A stretch of DNA of 64,000 nt, taken from assembly GCA_021732215.1 (NCBI GenBank), contig JAKFVL010000007.1, forward strand, positions 1 to 64,000, written 5' to 3'. The position numbers were made by a program, and so were the translations under genes. This stretch comes from Hyphomicrobiales bacterium. GTDB taxonomy: Bacteria > Pseudomonadota > Alphaproteobacteria > Rhizobiales > Xanthobacteraceae. The notes under the pieces are model-generated. The model saw nothing but the letters and a program-made list of their open reading frames with translations. It was not told where the DNA came from and ran no database searches. Position 1 is the first letter of the stretch. Each line of letters opens with the position of its first letter. Below, one piece after another: positions 55,446-62,651 of the stretch.

Positions 55446-56630
55446 ATGTCGCCACGCATCACATCGCGCGATTCTAATGGTTTCGGGCATGATGCCGCCC
55501 GAAAACCGCGTCACACTTTTTGGCATCGTGCCCTCGCGGCCGCGATTCTTTTTTTGCCGCTGACCGGCGCGCTGTCGCAAGCAACTGCCAAACCCGCCGT
55601 CGAAGTTGCTTTCGTGCTCGACACCACCGGCTCGATGGGCGGTTTGCTCGAGGGAGCCAAGCGCAAGATCTGGTCAATTGCGACCACGATCGTCGACACC
55701 AACCCGGACGCCGACATTCGCATGGGACTCGTCGCCTATCGCGACATCGGCGACGATTACGTGACCAAGACGTTCGATCTCACCACCGACATCCAGGATA
55801 TCTACGCCAACCTGCTCGAGATGAAAGCGCGCGGCGGCGGCGACTGGCCTGAAAGCGTCAATGAAGCGCTCGATGTCGCGGTCAACAAGCTGAAGTGGAC
55901 GCAAGACGCAGAAACACGGCGCATCGTATTTCTGGTCGGCGACGCACCGCCGCACATGAACTACGAGCAGGACACCAAGTATCCAGAAACGCTGAAGGTC
56001 GCAAAGCAGAAGGACATCATCGTCAACGCGGTGCTGGCCGGCAACGCCCGCGACACCGAGCGGGTCTGGCGCGAGATCGCACAAGGCGGCAACGGCCGCT
56101 TTATTCCGATCCCGCAGGATGGCGGCGAGATCGTCGTGATCGAAACGCCGTTCGACGACGAGATCATCATCCTGCAAAAACAGATCAACGGCACGGTGAT
56201 CCCCTACGGCCCCCGGGCGACCCAGAAGCGCGTCGAGGATCGCACGCGCCAGCTCGCATCGGTCGCGGCGGCCGCTCCCGCGCAAGCCACCGAAATGGCG
56301 AGCTATCTCAACAAGCGATCCGTCGTCGCCAACGAAGCAGTCACCGGCGGCGGCGACCTCACCAGCGACGTCGCATCCGGACGGCAGAAGTACGCCGAAC
56401 TCAAGGACGACGACCTGCCGGAAGACCTGCGCAAGCTCTCCGCCGAGCAGCGCAAGCAAACGATCGAGAAACAGATCGGCACCCGCAAGGCGCTCAACGA
56501 AAAACTCGCGGCGCTGGTCGCCAAGCGCGACAAGTATGTCGCCGAGCAGAAAGCCAAATCACCGACGAAGCCCGCCTCCTCGTTCGATCGCGTGGTCGAG
56601 GAAACGCTGAAGGCGCAGACCAAGCGATAG
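55446..56630 (+). CDS. Secreted von Willebrand factor type A domain protein
   Basis: A 394-residue protein. After about 25 residues of unusual lead, a hydrophobic signal segment (HRALAAAILFLPLTGALS) is followed by a vWA domain (about 50-250). The metal site starts FVLDTTGSMGG (D-T-T-G-S, not D-x-S-x-S). Later ligands are in DWPESVNEAL and VFLVGDAPPHMN. The C-terminal third is helical and charged. Residues 14-30 are encoded by an inverted copy of the family D repeat. It may act in periplasmic binding or assembly. ATG 55446 follows GGAGACC. Confidence 0.85.
   Translation: MSPRITSRDSNGFGHDAARKPRHTFWHRALAAAILFLPLTGALSQATAKPAVEVAFVLDTTGSMGGLLEGAKRKIWSIATTIVDTNPDADIRMGLVAYRDIGDDYVTKTFDLTTDIQDIYANLLEMKARGGGDWPESVNEALDVAVNKLKWTQDAETRRIVFLVGDAPPHMNYEQDTKYPETLKVAKQKDIIVNAVLAGNARDTERVWREIAQGGNGRFIPIPQDGGEIVVIETPFDDEIIILQKQINGTVIPYGPRATQKRVEDRTRQLASVAAAAPAQATEMASYLNKRSVVANEAVTGGGDLTSDVASGRQKYAELKDDDLPEDLRKLSAEQRKQTIEKQIGTRKALNEKLAALVAKRDKYVAEQKAKSPTKPASSFDRVVEETLKAQTKR
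55485..55533. repeat. Palindromic repeat, family D copy 4, inside the vWA coding sequence
   Basis: Read on the minus strand this is GGGCACGATGCC, AAAAAGTGTGACGCGG, TTTTCGGG, GGCATCATGCCC, which matches the element at 55339-55387 in reverse. It is translated as part of the N-terminus of the vWA protein. Confidence 0.8.
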
Positions 56631-56640
56631 ACACCGCCTG

Positions 56641-56670
56641 CCCCGGACGTTGCCTGTGCACCGTCCGGGG
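56641..56670 (+). terminator. Hairpin after the vWA gene
   Basis: CCCCGGACG (56641-56649) pairs with CGTCCGGGG (56662-56670). It has no T run, so it may act as a weak terminator or stabilise the mRNA end. Confidence 0.5.
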
Positions 56671-56742
56671 TGACAACCCCCTTGAAATCCTCTTGGCGTT
56701 CCGCGAAAAATCGGCCATGTCACAGCCATGGATAAAAAAGAC

Positions 56743-57414
56743 ATGGCAAACGACCGCGAGACGGCGCCGAAAGCCGGCGCGATCATCATACCGGTCACGG
56801 ATTTCCAGCAGAACTGCTGCCTGTTGTGGTGCGAGATCACCAAGCGCGCGGTGGTGATCGATCCCGGCGGCGATGTGCCGAACATTCTGGCCGCGATCGA
56901 GCAGGCGAAGGTGACGGTCGAGCAGATCTGGATCACCCACGGCCACATCGATCACGTCGGCGGCGCAGCAGAGCTGCACGATGCATTGAACGTGCCGATC
57001 GAAGGCCCGCACATCGCCGACAAGTACCTGCTCGACAACGTGGTCGCGAGCGGCCAGCGCTTCGGCATCACATCCGGAGTGCGCAACGTCACGCCCGACC
57101 GCTGGCTCGAGGAAGGCAATCAGGTCAGGATCGGCGAGCTTGTGTTCGACGTGCTGCATTGCCCCGGCCATTCGCCCGGCAGCGTGGTGTTCTTTAACGA
57201 CGGGATGCGCTTCGCCATCGTCGGCGACGTGCTGTTCAGCGGATCGGTCGGCCGTACCGACCTGCCCGGAGGCAGTCACCCGACATTGATCAAGTCGATC
57301 ATCGACAAGCTCTTGCCGCTTGGCGACGATGTCGGCTTCATCTGCGGCCACGGTCCCGGCTCCAGCATCGGCCAGGAGCGGATGACCAATCCATTCCTCA
57401 ACGGGATGGCTTAA
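56743..57414 (+). CDS. Metallo-beta-lactamase-fold hydrolase, glyoxalase II-like
   Basis: A 223-residue enzyme. The zinc motif is THGHIDHVGG, with later ligands in HCPGHSPGSVV, AIVGDVLFSGSVGRTDLPGG and ICGHGPGS. It resembles YcbL-type enzymes, which are short glyoxalase II relatives. With gloB elsewhere in the window, this is a second member of the fold. ATG 56743 (MANDRETAPKAGA) is taken; 56728 is an alternative. It is followed by an isomerase-like gene 18 bases later. Confidence 0.88.
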   Translation: MANDRETAPKAGAIIIPVTDFQQNCCLLWCEITKRAVVIDPGGDVPNILAAIEQAKVTVEQIWITHGHIDHVGGAAELHDALNVPIEGPHIADKYLLDNVVASGQRFGITSGVRNVTPDRWLEEGNQVRIGELVFDVLHCPGHSPGSVVFFNDGMRFAIVGDVLFSGSVGRTDLPGGSHPTLIKSIIDKLLPLGDDVGFICGHGPGSSIGQERMTNPFLNGMA

Positions 57415-57432
57415 TCACACCCGAGGCCGTTC

Positions 57433-58098
57433 ATGCCGTTCGCCGTCGATCTATTCTATTCATATCGCAGCCCCTACAGCTATCTGGCGTTGCCGAAAAC
57501 GCTGGAACTGGCCAAAAGCCACGACGTGACCATCAATCTGCGCGCGGTTTACCCGATCGCGGTGCGGATTCCCGGGTTCTTCAAGACAGCCAATCCGCAA
57601 TTTGCGCCTTATGTGATGCGGGACAGCCGCCGCGTCGCAGAACACGCCGGCATTCCGTTTCGCTGGCCTAAGCCCGATCCGATCGTGCAGGACATGACGA
57701 CGTTCGAGGTCGCCGCCGAGCAACCGCGCATCCGCCGGATCACCCGGCTTTGCGCCCACGCGCAACGCGAGGGCCGGGCGTTCGACTTTACGCTCACAGT
57801 TGCACCGGTGATGTGGGACGGCAGCGTGGATGGCTGGCACGAGGGCGACCATCTTACGAAAGCTGCGAACGCTGCCGGTTTTGACCTCGCGGCAATGGAC
57901 GCGGCCATCACCGCCGATCCGGATCGCTATGAGGCAGTCATCAAGGACAACGAAACCAGCCACGCTGCTTCGGGACACTGGGGCGTTCCGACGTTCGTGT
58001 TCGAGGGCGAGCCTTTCTTTGGTCAGGACCGCGTCGAACTTCTGCTCTGGCGCATGAAAAACAAGGGACTTGCCGCCCGCACCGCAGCGGCAGGCTAG
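57433..58098 (+). CDS. 2-hydroxychromene-2-carboxylate isomerase-like (DsbA/GST kappa family)
   Basis: A 221-residue protein. The start LFYSYRSPYSYLALPKTLEL has the HCCA isomerase/GST-kappa signature, where the first Ser is used as glutathione-activating residue. GVPTFVFEGEPFFGQDRVELLLW at the end is the typical thioredoxin-fold finish (pieces GVPTFVFEGEPFFG). It probably acts on glutathione adducts, fitting its glyoxalase-like neighbour; no ring-cleavage genes are nearby, so the name is by similarity only. Confidence 0.85.
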   Translation: MPFAVDLFYSYRSPYSYLALPKTLELAKSHDVTINLRAVYPIAVRIPGFFKTANPQFAPYVMRDSRRVAEHAGIPFRWPKPDPIVQDMTTFEVAAEQPRIRRITRLCAHAQREGRAFDFTLTVAPVMWDGSVDGWHEGDHLTKAANAAGFDLAAMDAAITADPDRYEAVIKDNETSHAASGHWGVPTFVFEGEPFFGQDRVELLLWRMKNKGLAARTAAAG

Positions 58099-58281
58099 GC
58101 GGCCGATCAGATAGTCCAATAAATCAGCGGCCCGCCCCTCTCACGACCAATTGCATTGAACCGGCCCGGCAGGCAAAATATGGCGTGAGATCAACAATGC
58201 CATGCCCGAAACAGGGCGGCAGCCGAAAGCGACCGATCCGGTCGGATGACGCCGCGGCACCATCAGTCCGGAGGGAGAGGA

Positions 58282-59421
58282 ATGCTCGAGTTGGCCCAAC
58301 CCCGCAGTTCGCGCGGGCCTGAATTTACGTCACCCGTCCAGCCCCAGACCTCCCCCGTCAATTCGCACAATGAATGGGATCCGCTCGAGGAAATCATCGT
58401 CGGGCGGCTGGAAGGCGCGACGATCCCCTCGGATCATCCGGTCGTCACCTGCAACATCCCGGGCATGGCGGCACGCGCGCAATCCGTGGTCTCCGGATTT
58501 CGTTTCCCGAAGATCATGATCGAGCCGGCACAGCGCGAACTCGACGGGTTCGTGTCGCTGCTGGAATCGCTCGGCATTGTGGTGACGCGGCCGGATGCGG
58601 TCGATTACAAGGCGAAGTTCGGCACGCCGGACTGGACCTCGCGCGGGTTCTGCAATTCATGCCCCCGCGACAGCATGCTGGTGATCGGCGACGAGATCAT
58701 CGAAACGCCGATGGCGTGGCCGTGCCGGTACTTCGAGACCCATTCCTATCGCACCCTTCTGAAGGATTATTTCCGGCGTGGCGCGCGCTGGACCTCGGCT
58801 CCGCGCCCGCAGCTCACCGACGATCTGTTCGTGCCGGGTTTCACGGTGCCCGAAAAGGGCGAGCCGATGCGCTACATCCTGACCGAGTTCGAACCGGTGT
58901 TCGACGCCGCCGATTTCTTCCGCTGCGGCACCGATCTGTTCGTGACCCGCAGCAACGTCACCAATGCCATGGGCATCGAATGGCTGCGCCGCCATCTCGG
59001 CGACGCCTACCGGATTCACGAGATCGAAAGCCGCTGCCCGAACCCGATGCACATCGACACCACGATCCTGCCGCTCGGCCCCGGCAAGCTGCTGATCAAC
59101 CCCGAATACATCGACCCGGATCGCCTGCCGCCGATCCTGAAAAAGTGGGACATCCTGGTGGCGCCGGAGCCGGACCCGATCAACGACCGGATGCTCAAGA
59201 TCACCTCGATGTGCGGCAAGTGGCTCAGCATGAATATTCTGACCATCGACGAGAAGCGCGTGATCGTCGATCCGCACCACAAATCGATGATGAGCGCCAT
59301 GAAGCAGTGGGGCTTCGAGCCGATCCCGTGCGAATTCCTGCACTATGCGGCATTCGGCGGCGCGTTTCATTGCGCCACGCTGGACGTGCGGCGGCGGGGC
59401 ACGCTGCAGAGCTATTTCTAG
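58282..59421 (+). CDS. Glycine/arginine amidinotransferase family protein (AGAT-like)
   Basis: A 379-residue amidinotransferase. The Asp-His-Cys catalytic set is placed at Asp208 (FDAADFFRCG), His257 (PNPMHIDTT) and Cys364 (GGAFHCATLDV). EWDPLEEIIVGRLEGA at the start and DVRRRGTLQSYF at the end closely resemble vertebrate AGAT as I recall it. AGAT makes guanidinoacetate from arginine and glycine; bacterial relatives make toxins or aminocyclitols. Partner genes are not adjacent. ATG 58282 follows GGAGGGAGAGGA. A terminator follows. Confidence 0.87.
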   Translation: MLELAQPRSSRGPEFTSPVQPQTSPVNSHNEWDPLEEIIVGRLEGATIPSDHPVVTCNIPGMAARAQSVVSGFRFPKIMIEPAQRELDGFVSLLESLGIVVTRPDAVDYKAKFGTPDWTSRGFCNSCPRDSMLVIGDEIIETPMAWPCRYFETHSYRTLLKDYFRRGARWTSAPRPQLTDDLFVPGFTVPEKGEPMRYILTEFEPVFDAADFFRCGTDLFVTRSNVTNAMGIEWLRRHLGDAYRIHEIESRCPNPMHIDTTILPLGPGKLLINPEYIDPDRLPPILKKWDILVAPEPDPINDRMLKITSMCGKWLSMNILTIDEKRVIVDPHHKSMMSAMKQWGFEPIPCEFLHYAAFGGAFHCATLDVRRRGTLQSYF

Positions 59422-59473
59422 AATTCGCGGCGGTCCAGAAGCGACCGCCAAAGCGCGCAAGCAAAAAAGATAC

Positions 59474-59517
59474 GGCCCCGGTTCGACAGCCACATCAAGA
59501 CCGGGGCCCGCGCTCTT
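59474..59517 (+). terminator. Terminator after the amidinotransferase gene
   Basis: GGCCCCGGT (59474-59482) pairs with ACCGGGGCC (59500-59508), followed by CGCGCTCTTTTCT. It lies 52 bases after the stop. Confidence 0.75.
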
Positions 59518-59598
59518 TTCTGGATTGCGCCTGAACCATAGCGGCAGTTCATTAAAATTTTATGGTTTCACCGCGAAGACCCGAAGCTGCAACGAACG

Positions 59599-59626
59599 AA
59601 AAAAGCCCCCGGCCGAAACCGGGGGC
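59599..59626 (-). terminator. Terminator after the 56-residue secreted protein gene
   Basis: GCCCCCGG (59605-59612) pairs with CCGGGGGC (59619-59626). On the minus strand it runs into TTTTTT. It lies 87 bases after the stop. Confidence 0.85.
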
Positions 59627-59712
59627 GACGTTTTAATATACGCAACTTTTTACGTGCTGAAATCGGGAAACACCTTTGGTCATAAAACAGGTTCGCGAAG
59701 AACGTATGAAAA

Positions 59713-59883
59713 TCAGTTCTTGATCATCGCGAGTTGCATCGGGGCCTGAACCGAAACCGTTGCTTCAACGGGCGAGCCGTTGAATGCGAACAGCCCGGCG
59801 TGAAGACGGCTGTCGGCCGAACCCGCTGCCGAAACGCTACCGATCAGAACGCCGAGGCTCAGGATGAAACCGATGGTGCGCAT
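59713..59883 (-). CDS. Small secreted hypothetical protein, 56 residues
   Basis: A 56-residue protein. Residues 1-23 are a signal peptide (MRTIGFILSLGVLIGSVSAAG). The mature part is about 33 residues, including FAFNGSPVEATVSVQAP. Family not recognised. Support comes from the signal peptide, a good start context, and a strong terminator on the same strand. It may be a periplasmic small protein. Confidence 0.6.
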   Translation of the reverse strand: MRTIGFILSLGVLIGSVSAAGSADSRLHAGLFAFNGSPVEATVSVQAPMQLAMIKN

Positions 59884-60099
59884 GTCCGTCTCCACTTGTC
59901 CCGTTGTCTGCGGCTTGGCACCGCGTCGTTGGACGTAGTTAATAGGCACTCCCCGTTTCCGGCGTTTTGCGCCAAAAGCGGATAATGGTTTCGTCGTTGC
60001 GGAGAATTGTTTCGTTCAAGCGGCTGCGACGAAATAATGGGGCATGGAACCGGCCAAAAGCCGAAAACCGGCTTCTCGGCACGTCTGGAGGGTTGGAAA

Positions 60100-60849
60100 T
60101 TGGCAGAAATCCTGAAATTCGAGCCGGGGAATTATTCCTTTATCCATGTGCCCGGCGGCCCATTTTCGGCCGGAGTGGCGGCAAACCCCGGATTTGCGCT
60201 GCATCGGGCGCGATTCGACCGGCCGTTGCCAATGGCGGAAGGATTTTCGCGAATCAAGGCGCATCTGGAACACGTCGGACGCCCGATAACCGCGCTTGCC
60301 GCCTGCGAGCTGCGCTCACCGGCGCCGATGTCGCCCCCTGAGTTTGCGGCCTTCAACGCCGAGTATCTGAAAACACTGCATGCGTGGGGTTGCAAGCGGG
60401 GCGACATCAACCCGCTTGCCCGCAGCAACATCGCGCCGATCACTGAGGTGCCGAAAGGCGCGACCTTCTTCGCGTTCACCTACACGGTGGCAGAGGCCAG
60501 CGCGAACGGCGATTTCCTGATTTCGGGAAAGCCGGAATTTCGCGACGGCGTGAGCGGTCCCGAGCGCACCTTTGGCGGACGCGACACGTCGCTAACAGGG
60601 ATAGCCGCCAAGGCAGAATTCGTGATGGATGCGATGCGCGATCGTGTCGCTGCGCTCTCATGCGACTGGAAAGGCGTCACCGCCGCGCAAATCTATTCGG
60701 TGCATGACCTGCGGCCGGTGCTCGAAGGCTCGTTCGCCAAAGCCGGCATCAGCCAGATCGGCGTGTCGTGCTTCCCCGGCTGGCCGCCGGTGACCGATGC
60801 GGATATCGAATTCGACGTGCGGCGCGTGAGAACGGAGCTGGTGATCTGA
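60100..60849 (+). CDS. CnbZ-like (2-amino-5-chloromuconate deaminase) / RidA-related protein
   Basis: A 249-residue protein. AEILKFEPGNYSFI, EGFSRIKAHLEHVGRPITAL, ACELRSPAPMSPPEFAAFN, NPLARSNIAPI and QIYSVHDLRPVL match the family I recall as CnbZ, a RidA-like 2-aminomuconate deaminase. The TTG start at 60100 is chosen because GGAGGG stands 7 bases upstream and MAEILKFEPGN is the conserved beginning; ATG 60037 would add 21 extra residues. Its stop abuts the start of the caspase-like gene. Confidence 0.68.
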   Translation: MAEILKFEPGNYSFIHVPGGPFSAGVAANPGFALHRARFDRPLPMAEGFSRIKAHLEHVGRPITALAACELRSPAPMSPPEFAAFNAEYLKTLHAWGCKRGDINPLARSNIAPITEVPKGATFFAFTYTVAEASANGDFLISGKPEFRDGVSGPERTFGGRDTSLTGIAAKAEFVMDAMRDRVAALSCDWKGVTAAQIYSVHDLRPVLEGSFAKAGISQIGVSCFPGWPPVTDADIEFDVRRVRTELVI

Positions 60850-62646
60850 ATGCAAAGACCGCTGCTTTCGCTAACGCTGTTCCTGATTTCTTCTGTAACA
60901 GCGCAAGGAGCCGCCCGCCAGTCCGACATTCAATTATGCGTCGGTAAGGGCGACGCCGACCAACGGATTGCCGCTTGTAGTCGCGCTATCAGAGACGGCG
61001 GTCCTCGGCCATTCGTGGTCTACAACGGCCGTGCCATCGCTTTTTCGGCAAAGGGCGAGCTTGATCGCGCGATTGCCGATTACAGCGAAGCGATCAGGCT
61101 GGATGCGACTGGTGGTTCGATCCCGCTAAATGGGCGCGGACAGGCGTGGCGCAGGAAAGGCGAATACGACAAGGCCATTGCCGACTTCGATAAGGCTATC
61201 CGGATCGACGCCAAGAACACATTCGCCTATGCAGGGCGTGGGGATTCTTATGCTTTGAAGGGTGAGTTTGATCGCGCGCTGGCTGATTACGCAGCGGCAA
61301 TCAAGATCGATCCCAAATACGTCACGCCATATAACAATCGAGCCTCGTTCCGCATCGCCAGAGGCGAGTTCGAACTGGCGATCCGCGACTACGACGAAGC
61401 GATCAAATTAAATCCGAAGTTTGCGAAGGCGTGGGCAAACCGTGGCTCTGCTTGGCAAGCGAAGGGCGACTTGGACCGGGCTATTGCCGATCAAACCAAA
61501 GCTATCAGTCTCGATCCGAAAGATGTTCTAGGCTTTGTCGCGCGCGGTAGCACCTACAGGTACAAAGGCGAATACGAAAAGGCATTTGCCGATTTCGACG
61601 CTGCGCTCCAAGTGCGGCCTGACGCGATCACCGCATACACGGGTAAGGGTCTAACCTATGAAAAAATAGGCGATCTTGCGCGAGCACGCATTGAGTTCGG
61701 TAAGGCGCTGAACTCATCTAGTCAGGAACGCTCGCACGATAACACCAGTGCGCTGGAAACGGCCCGCACTCGCATCGCGGCAATCGATTCCGGCGAAGTA
61801 CAACCGGTCATTCCCGCTGCACCATCCAAAGCGGCGACTACGACGTCCATACCGACCCAGGTCGCCATTCCAAAAACACTTACGCAAGCAGCGCCGTCGC
61901 AAAGTCGCCGCGTCGCACTCGTTATTGGCAATTCGGCATACAAGCATGTCCCCGCCTTGCGCAATCCGCAAAACGACGCCAGTTCAATCGCCAAGTCGCT
62001 TCGACTGATCGGGTTCGAAACCGTCACGCTGGTCAACGACGCCACCCGCGAAAAGATGATTGACGCTCTGCGGCAGTTTGCAAATGAAGCCGAAAGCGCC
62101 GATTGGGCGATGGTGTATTACGCCGGCCACGGGATAGAAGTCGGCGGCGTGAACTATCTTGTACCGGTCGATGCAAAGCTCAAAGTGGATCGCGATATTG
62201 AGTTTGAGGCTGTTCCGTTGTCGCAGATTCTGCGCGCGACTGATGCTGCAAAGAAGATCAAGCTGGTCATGCTGGATGCGTGCCGTGATAATCCATTCAA
62301 GCCCCGAAAAACGGACGCACCCGAAGCGATAGCTCGGAGCGCAACGGCAGGCGGTTTCATTGCATCGCGATCAACCAACGGGCGCGGCCTCGCTGAAGTT
62401 AAAATTCAGGGCGCCACGCTCGTTGTTTATGCAGCCAAGGATGGACAAGTCGCGCTCGACGGCGAAGGCGGAAATTCGCCATTCGCCGTTGCAGTTGTTC
62501 AGCGATTAGCGACACCGGGCGTCGAAATCAATAAGATGTTTCGGCTGGTTCGCGACGACGTGATGGAAGCGACCGCCGGCCGGCAGGAGCCTTACACCTA
62601 CGGCTCTTTGCCTGGCCGCGAGGATTTCTATTTCGTTGCAAAATAG
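60850..62646 (+). CDS. Secreted TPR and caspase-domain (peptidase C14) protein
   Basis: A 598-residue protein. A signal peptide (about 1-20, ending VTAQGAA) is followed by seven or more TPR repeats (about 55-300; units such as GRGDSYALKGEFDRALADYA). A linker leads to a caspase-like domain (about 350-590) with the catalytic pair His427 (YYAGHGIE) and Cys478 (MLDACRDNPF). RRVALVIGNSAYKHVPAL is the first strand. Bacterial members are called orthocaspases. Codon use is less GC-biased than nearby genes (AAA, TTA, GAT common), hinting at transfer. It starts directly at the previous stop. Confidence 0.9.
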   Translation: MQRPLLSLTLFLISSVTAQGAARQSDIQLCVGKGDADQRIAACSRAIRDGGPRPFVVYNGRAIAFSAKGELDRAIADYSEAIRLDATGGSIPLNGRGQAWRRKGEYDKAIADFDKAIRIDAKNTFAYAGRGDSYALKGEFDRALADYAAAIKIDPKYVTPYNNRASFRIARGEFELAIRDYDEAIKLNPKFAKAWANRGSAWQAKGDLDRAIADQTKAISLDPKDVLGFVARGSTYRYKGEYEKAFADFDAALQVRPDAITAYTGKGLTYEKIGDLARARIEFGKALNSSSQERSHDNTSALETARTRIAAIDSGEVQPVIPAAPSKAATTTSIPTQVAIPKTLTQAAPSQSRRVALVIGNSAYKHVPALRNPQNDASSIAKSLRLIGFETVTLVNDATREKMIDALRQFANEAESADWAMVYYAGHGIEVGGVNYLVPVDAKLKVDRDIEFEAVPLSQILRATDAAKKIKLVMLDACRDNPFKPRKTDAPEAIARSATAGGFIASRSTNGRGLAEVKIQGATLVVYAAKDGQVALDGEGGNSPFAVAVVQRLATPGVEINKMFRLVRDDVMEATAGRQEPYTYGSLPGREDFYFVAK

Positions 62647-62651
62647 CGAAC

